From Haliclystus octoradiatus (lineage: Eukaryota; Cnidaria; Staurozoa; Stauromedusae; Haliclystidae): 64,000 nt of DNA. Shown one piece after another: positions 44,601-54,500 of the stretch. A program made the position numbers and the translations under genes. Position 1 is the stretch's first letter; the number at the start of each line of letters is the position of its first letter. The stretch lies in contig OU744450.1 of NCBI GenBank assembly GCA_916610825.1, positions 186,001 through 250,000 on the forward strand. Reading direction: 5' to 3'. The notes under the pieces are model-generated. The model made no database searches and was not told the origin of the DNA. It saw nothing but the letters and a program-made list of their open reading frames with translations.

Positions 44601-47600
44601 CGATGGGCCGACCAACCAACACCTGGCTGTAACTCACATGAGACCAAGGTGCGCTGTGATTGGGCACACCATATTTTTGGTTTCTGGCACACTTTTTAAC
44701 CTTAAATTTTATTAGGCCCTCACTAGAGCGCCGCGCGGAAATGAGGGCCGTGATGGAATGAGGCTAGGTTTGGTCTAGGGATGGAGCGCCTGTATCAAGG
44801 GCTTGGGGTTGGGGTTGAGCGCCAATGGTCTGCATAATTAGCTTTTCCTTTCTGTTTTATTTGATTTATTATTTGGATCTATTTTTTTTCTTATAGTTTT
44901 ACTCTACTTTCAAATTTATTTTGTTATTCTATTCTTAATATCTATCTCAAATTGTTTATTTATTTTATTAATCTAACTTACAATAATTATTATTTTGGTT
45001 TGATTAGTTTTATTTTGCTTTGCTTTATTTGTTTTAATTTATTTTATTTTATTTTATTGTTTATTTTATTTTACTTCATTGAATTTGATTTGATTTCAAT
45101 TGATTTATTTCATTATTATATCATTCATCATGAGTTCGAGCGCAGCGGAGCTATTTTTTGTGAAACTTATTAGCGCAGAAATATTGTGTTTCTGCGCTAA
45201 GACAATAGTGGAATACATGTATGTTAAGTCGGATATATCTGTGGTAGTACTGAGTTGATTTTACGCCAATTTGATTTCTTTGGCGTGGAAATTATCAGCA
45301 TGCAAATATTGCAATTTTCTGTGAATGGGCGGTGGGTGTACAATACCGACCCGCCGACTCGCCGACCACACAGACCAGATTGTTTAATCTAGAATTTCCG
45401 GGTTGACATGACGAATACTTCACGACGTTGTACAGAATATTTTGTATGAACTTTTGATTCACATATATGATATTCATTATTTCTCCAATAAATATGACCG
45501 ATAAATGCGATAAGCTTCCTATTTAGTGACCCTCAAAGCATGAATAGGCTAGAATTGAAACTTCCAAGACATACTATATGACATACTACAAGACATATGG
45601 CACGCACATCAATCCACATTGTTTTTGTTTCGTAGTAATACATATTTACGAGATATGGTTGTTATTATTCCTGTTATTGTTATGTGGAACCTTGATTAAA
45701 ACGTTGGTACTAAAGTAAAGGAAAGAATACAGAAAATTAAAATATGTTTTAAAACTTGACTAATTGTTTAAATTTACATGAAATTTACAGTCAAGGTTCC
45801 ACATAACAATAACAGGAATAATAACAATCCACATCTCGTAAATATGTATTACTACGAAACAAAAACAATGTGGAACCGTGGATTGATGTGCGGGCCATAA
45901 TTGTGTCGATGCTTTCCCAGTTGATTTGTTGAGCTGAACAAATTGGAAGAATTAATTCGACGGAGAACATACCTATTAAAGAAAATTTATAAATCTTCAG
46001 CAGAAAGTTCTTACAAAATATTCTGTACAACGCCGTGAAGGATTCGTGATGTCAACCCGGAAATTCTAGATTAAATCAAGCTGGTCTGTGTGGTCGGCGA
46101 GTCGGCGGGTCGGTATTTTACACCCACCGGTGAATACCGGTGAATGTGGCTGACATACTATTCATTCTAGCGGCATAACATTGGACTTCATTACAGATAT
46201 TTTCATCATTATTTGATAGAATGGATTACAGATAATACTTTTCTATGATATAAATGATTTGAATACATCTACTTTACTTTATTGTTAAATGTTAGTAGGC
46301 TAATGCGAACAGTGAATGTCAGTAATATTTCTTTCGTGTGGTAACAAACATTAATATATTAGTTCGGCTCAAAGTTGTTTTTTCTTTAATACTTTGTAGA
46401 AGTTATGATACATTCCGTTTCTCAATTCATATCTGCAATATTAATTCACTTAGATCAAAATGTCTAGGATTTGCAAAGCTACAAAATTACGTTTTGTTTT
46501 AAAATTTCAAATTGATTTCAACTGTGTGATGTCGATAAATGTCCTTCCGTCTTGACAGCTGTTGTTTTTGTTTACTGTTGGCCCGCAGATACTTGACAGC
46601 AGGCGCTCGTGGAGCGCATGCGTATTAGGGTCAGAATTTTATCAGCACATCACTTTTTGACCTTATTTTTTACAAGGCCCAAATGAGCGCAGCAAAATAG
46701 TGGGCCTTGTGGAGCTAGGCTACAATTGTCAATGTCACTCAACTAAGTTAAATTTCTATGGGATTATTTCTGCTAAAATTCGATCAGATTGCAGCATTAG
46801 CTGTTATTTAGGCATAACCGCTCAAAAAATTGCCGGGTGACATGCCTCCCGCCATAGTGGAATTCTCGCATTTGGAACGCCGGATATTTACGCCAAAAAT
46901 CAAGAATAAGCAAAAAGGTCCAAATGTAGTTGAAAACTACAGAAAATTATAAAAGAAACCAAATTGGCGTAAAATCAACTCAGCTCTATGCCGGGTATAT
47001 CCGGCATAATGTGCAAGATTAAATAACGACACAATCCATATAATGTTGATACTCTTTATTATGATAATGGTAGACCGTGCCTGCTGACATTACAAGGAGA
47101 GATGCTAATGGCTACTATGACTGTTAGTCAGAGCTCTTTGATACAACAGACACGACCGTATATTAAGATAGCAAGACAGACCTTCCAAGTATCACGGCTT
47201 TGCCGTGAGTCTCACGCTTTTACACTGAATCTCACGGTCTCACGGTTTCTCTCATTTTATCGCGGCAAAATCCAATCTTGAGAAAATGTCCCTACCTTCT
47301 GTGTATAAACTCTTTCATAATCTAATGTTCAACAGCTTAATTTATAATCTGTCGGAATATTCTGGGTGTTGTTTTTAGACTGATTTTATGCTTTAGCTAC
47401 ATGTGCAAATGTCAACATTATCCAAAATGTTGTTGTAAATTCTCGTTTCAAGCCATTTTGGATCCATGACAAAATGCATGCCCTTAAATCCCCTAGAATT
47501 GGGTCACCCTTCAGTGAGGCCCCTAAATTTTATCCCCATAATACGGAATTTCAGAAATCTCACTATTTTTTCAAATCTCAAGTTGGAAGGTCTGAGCAAG

Positions 47601-48142
47601 AGGTAGAAGAGAGCGTTTACGTGGTACAGTTTACACACATACAAATTTACAGGAAATGATTAACAATAGACAAATATACGATGACGTGAATACAATATAA
47701 AACCACTACAATAACATACATGGATTCCACTATGTCTATGGGCCTCCCGTCTCCCGACCCCCTAGCGGAGGTTGCCCTATTTTAGACTCCTGAGGTTGGA
47801 AGCTCTATTATTATCATTTGTATACTATACTATTATGTATGAATCCTTTGATTAAAGACACCACTATCATTAGGTGGTGGCACTAAAGGCATCTAAATAG
47901 ATGATGATTGATTGATAATTAATTATGCTGGCATGCGGCAATGACGTCACAATAGGCACTACTGTTACAAGGAATTAGGATGTTTCTAACTTTCTTGGAA
48001 GCAAAGAACCAGACGGATGGCTTTCAAAGAAACATCTAGTCACTAAAGTATGTTATTTATAATCTACCTGAATCAAAGAAACAATCTTTTGCAGCTCCTT
48101 CAGTTGTTGTTTGACTGGTTCAGAGTTGCCGGTGGTGGCCAT
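38634..48142 (-). CDS. SGF29: SGF29, SAGA/ATAC tandem-Tudor histone reader
   Basis: SGF29 binds H3K4me2/3 through a tandem Tudor domain and anchors SAGA. Exons in gene order: 48142-48068, 41372-41297, 41074-41002, 40922-40858, 40818-40797 (22-nt microexon), 40628-40542, 40000-39937, 39296-39214, 39108-39055, 38982-38889, 38810-38634. They give 289 residues against 293 in human, with all phases agreeing. The N-terminal half is a coiled coil (NKTHEKMRHDNK, FKNKLKGLY). RRGVLMTMLQQSA and PPALCGALPAE follow, then the Tudor pair: VAARVKG, EEQWILAEVHSYN, YEVDDID, LSRRRVIPLP, LVLALYPQTTCFYRALI, VLFEDGSYADGYSPP. The last covers the conserved aromatic and acidic residues that read methyl-lysine. The second exon uses a GC donor. 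The gene converges on NCoR and diverges from the Ig gene. Confidence 0.95.
38716..38721 (+). promoter_or_regulatory. Candidate poly(A) signal for the NCoR-type gene
   Basis: This is the first AATAAA I find after the NCoR stop codon (38563). It lies 153 bases on, inside the last coding exon of SGF29 on the opposite strand. If used, the two mature transcripts would overlap tail to tail. Confidence 0.4.
39350..39925. repeat. 21-bp minisatellite in an SGF29 intron
   Basis: About 27 copies of TAAATTAAAATTAAGTCTACA and variants (CCACATG and TGCATAA forms alternate with CTACATA) run from the SGF29 intron edge to within 12 bp of the exon at 39937. Because 21 is divisible by three and the unit has no stop on the minus strand, a 176-codon frame of repeating VDLILIY/VDLILIH is open across it. 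It lies in intron sequence between two well-supported SGF29 exons, so I treat the frame as a by-product. Confidence 0.95.
40050..40257. mobile_element. Palindrome-rich MITE in an SGF29 intron
   Basis: A 208-bp element with ends CCCCTGTGAAAAAAA and TTTTTTTCGCAGGGG. Inside it is packed with GTTCATGAAC-type palindromes (at least seven), including a hairpin of about 55 bp around 40080-40135 (CGTGAAATTG, loop region, CAATTTCACG). The ends resemble hAT-type termini. A clean 8-bp duplication is not visible. Confidence 0.7.
42490..42812. mobile_element. Short MITE, family 3 copy 2 (interrupted)
   Basis: Reverse-oriented relative of 17104-17284: it shares GAGTCACTTCAGGA, GGCGGCTCGTAATTTT, ATGCCTTCTCG and the end TGTGCACCAATTGCTTA. 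It is split at 42592-42761 by another element with its own duplication. The outer left end is poorly preserved. Confidence 0.6.
42592..42761. mobile_element. 170-bp hAT-like MITE nested in family 3 copy 2
   Basis: The ends are CAGGGTCCGACAAAAG and CTTTTGTCAGACCCTG, inverted repeats with one mismatch. Flanks are CATGCCTC (42584-42591) and CGTGCCTC (42762-42769), an 8-bp duplication with one change. Excising it restores the sequence order seen in the copy at 17104-17284, which supports the exact boundaries. Confidence 0.8.
43947..44766. mobile_element. 820-bp TIR element, family 2 copy B, in SGF29 intron 1
   Basis: Same family as 14297-15103 but inverted: its left half matches the reverse complement of that copy's right half. 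The ends are TAGCCTCACTCCATCACGG and its near-perfect reverse complement. The 9-bp direct repeat GGTTTGGTC flanks it exactly (43938-43946, 44767-44775). Non-coding. Confidence 0.9.
45225..47015. mobile_element. Nested foldback cluster
   Basis: Three layers are visible. The outer arms near 45225-45280 and 46965-47015 share GAGTTGATTTTACGCCAATTTG in opposite orientation. The middle arms are 45331-45445 and 46012-46128 (GGTGGGTGTA, CGACTCGCCGACCACACAGACC; mirrored at the right). The inner arms at about 45603-45700 and 45790-45894 share TGTTATTGTTATGTGGAACC. A segment ending near 46726 (GGGCCTTGTGGAGCTAGGCTA) resembles the end of the family 2 TIR element. No protein is encoded. Confidence 0.65.
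47177..47594. mobile_element. hAT-like MITE in SGF29 intron 1
   Basis: The ends CAGACCTTCCAA and TTGGAAGGTCTG are perfect 12-bp inverted repeats. The direct repeat AGCAAGA lies on both sides (47170-47176, 47595-47601). The interior has an ACGG/CTCACGG-rich stretch near 47195-47255. CAG...CTG ends fit hAT; seven matching bases are one short of the usual eight. Confidence 0.7.
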
Positions 48143-48554
48143 CTTGCTTACCCTATTTTTGATATTTTTGATATCGTCTAAGACTGGTAACGAAGCAATG
48201 AGTCATTAATGTTGTTGTTGTTGCTTAAGTGTATGAAAAACAAAAAAGAAGACAAGATCATATTTTGTAAAGAGGCCGTTGCGCTACCAAGTTTGTACAT
48301 CATCATCTCGATATTATATCGATCTCATTTTAAATAAACACTATCATACAGTACACTGGAGGAAGGATTCATTAATTATTAGTGGGAAGCTTTGGTCCAT
48401 TGATGATGTGCTGAAACTGTTGCTGCTTGGCGGCTTGGTTTGTGCGCCTTCAATTACAATTGTTTTGGTTTGGTTAGACCAAAAGGACTTATTAGTCTTA
48501 TAGTTAGGTCGAAGACTTCAGTTTATAATTTATTAGTTTTGAAATTTATTAGCG
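48143..48554. promoter_or_regulatory. Shared upstream region of SGF29 and the Ig gene
   Basis: The 412 bases between divergent start codons contain no coding sequence. They hold T/A-rich stretches, and the first splice donor follows the Ig start by only 76 bases. A bidirectional promoter is inferred from position alone. Confidence 0.4.
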
Positions 48555-51500
48555 ATGGATGCTAAAAATAGATTACTGCTATGTTCATGTTTGGTTTATT
48601 TGATAATTCTTCTACAGAACAGCGTTTTCGGTAAGTTACAGAAATTATGTCAGAGCATGTCTGAGATGTAAATAATGACTGAAATGTCTTCGTAGTTCAG
48701 TTACTAGGAATTGTACTAATGTTTCCTTATTTCTTCACGAATGGTTCAATGGTTTCAGCGTTGGTAGATTTCTAAATAACCATACGTCCAAATTGAAGTC
48801 TTGATTAATCTGTTGAGTTTTATCTGATAAACTATCTATTGCTTTGAAGTTTGAAATTCTGTCACAAACTTTAGTAAAATTTGTTTGCACATTTTTCATA
48901 TCTATTTTCGGTTTTGAAATGTACTTGTGTCGTGAATATGTTACGAAGGTACCTGCGAGATTGTATTCAGAGTTGATTTAACAATCAACCACACAATGCA
49001 TTTATTTCACCTATTTGACGGATTGTTTAGCAAGAGAAACAATTACTTATAGATCTGTTGATTCCAACCAGTTGAAAAGCAAAGCGTGAGACCCGTCCTA
49101 TTTGTTATCGTAAGATTTTAATTGTAACTCTTCGCAGTTAATATTTACTGTTCACGCATTTCTTGTTCGCTAATGAGACTGTTCCCCGGCGACCAGAATA
49201 TATTGCTAGAATGAGTGTATTAAATAGCCGTTTATTAATCTGCCTACAGTTTGCAGTTGCGGAATTTGGCTCACACAATTTCCACAAATCAACAACAAAG
49301 GGATTGTTTAACGAAGAGTCACTCACAGAGAACTTCTTTGGTGGGTTCACTCAATTACTAGATCGATTCAAAACACAGTACTCCTCAACATGTTTGTTAA
49401 AAAAACTTCAAAGCGTTGACCGTTTGTCATTAAATCTAATCACTTCGGGTATAAACTATTCAAAAGAGTCGAAGTACCTTTGTACATTCAGTAAGAAAAC
49501 GTGTTTAAACTCATCAAAAGTAAACAATAGGCCATTGCTGATTTATTGTGACACGTCTCACCCTACATCTCATTTCTCAGAACTTAAAAACACATTAAAT
49601 ATCTAACCGCAAAAAAGTTGATCTGATTTTAATTCAAAGCAGTTAGTTTTTAACAGTATTCCTATTCAAAATAGTTCATAGTCAACCTCCAGTAGCAGTA
49701 ATATAATTGTGTGGAAGGACCCTTACGTGTCCTTCCATAAGATACTTTCATAATCCATAGTCCAGTTCCGAAGCATATCTCTCTATTCACACAATTAACC
49801 AACTTTATTTGAAGAAAAACTTCGTTCAATGATTTCCATTTTTTCAATTAAAGTTGTGCTTGCGTACGGAAAAATCAGTAAAGTAACTTCATTATAAGAA
49901 TGTCACACTGCAATATATGCCCACAAAGTTATGGCGTGACCTGATAAGTATTTAAGAAAATAACTGTTGACAGACTGGGTTGACCTGATAGCTTAATTGA
50001 ATTGATCATGATGTATTTATGTATTTATTGAGCACACACTCTCTAGAATGCTAGCTGGTGATGTCAGTGTTCCCTAATCTTATCAGCCCCACTACCTCAT
50101 GAAATCATAGGCGTAGGAGCTGGGGGCAGGGAGGGCATTTGCCCCCCAAACGCATTTGAGAAAAGAATTTGAGCAATTTTTCGGGCAAATCAACAAATTA
50201 CAAGTTTTTTGTGTTAAAGTGAAAGTGTTCAGGAAATTTATTGTGTATTAATAAATTCAACACTTCAAAAAAACAGTTTTATGAACAGGAGTATACTATG
50301 CATTGTAAGCTTACTGGTAAGCTTACATTGTAAGCTTCTTATCATGTTCCAATCTAATATTCATAATTTTATGCAATAATTATGGTTGCTATATCGCTTA
50401 ATTATTTTGAAGACTCCACCCCCACTCGTTTTGCAATATAACAAATCCAGAACTCAGCTACACGCTTTATATATTAATGTCTAAAAAGATTAAGACCGTG
50501 ATGACATGAGAAATGTTACATTGACACAAATGTGTAAGTGGAAATTGTTAGGTCAATTTTCGGGCAGATCAAGCTATTTCTTATATCTCTTTGCAATGAA
50601 ATTATTCAGTCATTCGGTATTTCGCGGCAAATCATATAGGGATTAGTGAAGCACATCAATAAAGTGACAAAGTAACAGAAGCTCTTTATCTATAACACCA
50701 AACTCTTTTCAGGTGCCTGTCACAATCAAGCTGATAGATTGATAGTATATAATTAAGACTTCAATACAACATGTTCGTACAGTTGCCACGAGGGGAATAA
50801 ACTAAAACATAGGTTACATACATATTCGATAATAGCAGTCACGCTCATATCAGGTTACACTTACTCAGGCTACATACAGTTAAGCTGTACGTAACATCTC
50901 CCTTCCCTTAAAACATAATTAATAACTGTAAGATTCTATTTATTGATTATTAAAGTTCCTTATTAAAGTCCTTGGTAATTATTTATGATTATGATAAAAC
51001 TGTGAGATCATTGTTTGATTGTTAAGAATTAACGTTATTTATTTTCTAATTAATCTGGAATAAATCTATTTGGTGGTCTAACCACTCTACCACTCTTTCT
51101 TGTAGCTGTATCACCATTTGTATCACCATTTCTCCCATTACTTTGCAATACATCATTATCGTTAGTATCATCGGCTACTTCTAGATCATGATCTTCTTCA
51201 TCAGTAGTAATACTTGGTACTAACTTTAGATGTTGCCTATTCCTCCGGTATATTGCTCCATTGAATTTAATTAAGTATGATCTTCTTGACTTATTAGCAG
51301 TCCTTCCCAATACGAGTACGTACGTAATCATTTACTTTTAATACCGGTAAATCTCGTGCTCCATTTCGAGAGTCATAATTTTTCTTGTACCTTTCTTTTT
51401 GTTGAATATCATTTTTCCTCATCTGTCTATCCACTGGTGATTTTGGTATGAGAGTTGATGGTAGAACTGGCAATTTCGTCTGAAGATTTCGTCCCATCAG

Positions 51501-54500
51501 CGCTACAGCTGGTGCAACACCTGTTGTACTATGTGTTGTATTTCTATGTTGTAACAATGCCAAATCAACATCAGCTTGGCTTAAAATCTTTTTCGCAATG
51601 GCTACGCCTCTTTCTGCTTCCCCATTTGATTGCGGATGATATGGATCAGTTGGATCATGATGAAACCCATAAGATATAGCAAAATCCTCAAATTCTGATG
51701 CTGAAAATTGTGGACCATTATCGCTCACCACTGTATCAGGTATGCCATGTGTTGCAAACACATTTTTAAATTTTGAGATTGTAGTCGAGCATCTCGTATT
51801 TGTTAACAGTTTAATGTCTATCCATCGAGAGTAATAATCCATAAAAACTATGTATGATTTATTATTGTGTGTAAATAAATCACATGCAATTTTCTGCCAT
51901 GGCCTTGAAGGCAGTGGTGTTGGCTTTAAAGGCTCTTTTCCATTATTTCTTGATGTGATTTGACAGTCATTACACGCCTCTATTGTTTCAGTAATAGATT
52001 TTCCAATACCTGGCCACCACACACTAATTTTTGCATTTTCTCTGCATTTAGTAATACCTTGATGACTCTCATGTAATTTATGCATAATATCATTCTGCAA
52101 TATACTAGGAATGACAATACGCCCCTGGTAAATAATTAATTCTTTTACAATTGATAACTCACTTTGATGTTTAATATATGCTTTTACATTATTATTTACA
52201 GAACTTTGAACAGCTGGCCACCCATTAATAATATAACGTTTAACTTCTATTAATGTTTCATCTTTTTCAGTGGCTGTTTTTATAGCTTCAAGTCTGTTGT
52301 GGCTAACATCCCAACCTTGTACAATGGTGTTAACAAACAGCTCAATCTCATCACTTTTTAAGGTCTCATGATCAGATGGTAATATCACTGGATTACGGGA
52401 CAAAGCATCTGCTATTAGCAAATCTTTACCTGGTACATGGGTAACATTAGGGTTGAATCGCATCAGTCTCATTAAAAGGCGCTGACAGCGAATTGGGCAT
52501 TCATCTAAGTTTTTGGTGGTCATCAGTGGTACAAGCGGTTTGTGATCTGTGATTAATTCAAATGATGGCAATCCTATCAAGTATTTAGCAAACTTTTCAC
52601 ATGCCCATACTGAAGCCAAAGCTTCTTTCTCAATTTGGGCATAACGTTTCTCAGACTTAGATAATTGTCTGGAACAAAAGGCAACCGGGCGGAATTCACC
52701 CTGGCAGCGTTGTAGTAAAACACCACCTAATCCAAACGAGCTAGCATCTGCACTAACCATTAACTCCTGATTTGGGTCATAAAATACTAATGATGGTAAA
52801 TTTTTTAATTCCTCTTTAATGTCTATTAACGCTTGTATCTGCGGAGACCCCCAATACCAACTTTTATCACCTTTCAATAATTCACTTAATGGATAAAGTT
52901 TTGATGACATGTTCGGAACAAATTTTGTTAAGTAATTCAACATACCCATAATTGTTCTAAGCTCACTAACATTATTTGGAGCTTGTAACTGAAATAGTGC
53001 ATTTAATCGGTCACTGTGTGGTCTGATTCCATCAGAGCTGATAGTATGGCCAAAATATTTCAATTCTTGGCAATTTATCTGACATTTTTCTTTATTTAGC
53101 TTAAGTCCAGATTTATAAATTTTGTCATAAACCTTGTCTAATCGTTGGTTGTGTTCTTGTTCAGTATTACCATAGACTATAATATCGTCCATAATAACGT
53201 TACACCCATCAATATCACTTAACAGATCTTCCATTTTCTTTTGAAAAATTTCTGGGGCACAACTTATTCCCATAGGTATTCTATTAAAGCAAAACCTTCC
53301 TATTGGCGTAATAAAAGTTGTTAGCATTGAGCTTTCTTCATCAAGCGGGATTTGGTAATAACCGCCTGATGCATCTAATGCACTGAAATGTTTCGCTCCT
53401 GCTAAATTGGGAGCTACATCATCTAAGTTTGGTAGCATAAAATGTTCTCTCTTCACACTGCAATTGAGCTTCTTATAATCGACGCATATTCGAACCTTCC
53501 CATTTTTCTTTACTACAGGTACCATGGGGGAACACCAATCAGAAGGGCTGGATACTTTCCTAATAATCCCTTTTTCTTCCATTCGAAGTAATTCTTTCTT
53601 AACTTCAGGCAAAATAGGAAACGGTACTCTACGTGGAGCTGTCACGCAAGAAGGAGTAGCACCATCCTTAAGGGTGATTTTTACTGGTGTTGTAATCATT
53701 TTACCAAAAGATGCAAATATATTATTTTCAATATTGTCAATGCGTTTAATTAGATTAAATGTAATGAGTTCATTTCGTCCTAACAAATTGTTTTTCGTTC
53801 CACGGATTACATATATCTCACAGTTCTTAAACGTTGAACCGTGACATAACTTAGTTGTAAACTTACCAACACAACGAACTGCCCCGCCAGGCGATGACAG
53901 GTGTTTACTTACGGCTGCAAGTTCAGGTTTCGGATATAAACTTTTCCAAGTGCTCTCTGTAATAACTGTAACGTCTGCACCAGTATCCAATTTAAATTCT
54001 ATATCTTTCATATTTATCTTCATGTTTATATTCCATGGTTCCGCATTGGCTTTGTTGTATGTAATGGAATCCAAATAAAATTCATCATTGCTATCCTCGT
54101 CTGTCTCAACTTCTACTATTTCCCTGATATTCTTTGAACGACACATTTTCGCAAAATGTCCTGGTCGTTTACATTTGTTGCAACTCTTTCCTTTTGCAGG
54201 ACATCGATCTTGCTCGTGTTGATATCCACATTGGCTGCAATCTTGATTTTGACGCGTTGTTCGTGTTGCTGTTGACGACCAATTCCTCTGATATCGACCT
54301 TTGTTTGACCGCAACTCTTGAACACTCAACTCTTCATTCACGCTCGACACGCTATCATCATCTTCATTCATTCGCGATTGTTGTTTAATTTGCATTTTAA
54401 TCATCTCTGTTTGTCTTGAGATATCAATAGCTTTGGCCAAAGTTAATCCACTGGTAAGCTGTAATTTTTGCTTGACTTGTTTGTCTTTCAGACCAAGAAC

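Larger units (their letters stand above)
41373..48067. other. SGF29 intron 1, a 6.7-kb repeat trap
   Basis: The intron contains a small MITE interrupted by another (about 42490-42812), the family 2 TIR element (43947-44766), nested foldbacks (about 45225-47015) and a hAT-like element (47177-47594). T- and A-rich stretches (44830-45120) separate them. The parts at 41373-42480, 42820-43940 and 47600-48067 contain no gene I recognise. No coding exon was found between SGF29 exons 1 and 2. Confidence 0.6.

Noticed and set aside
47195..47260. CRISPR-like short repeats (CACGG/CTCACGG)
   Set aside because: The copies are few and irregular, there are no spacers of constant size, and the host is a eukaryote.
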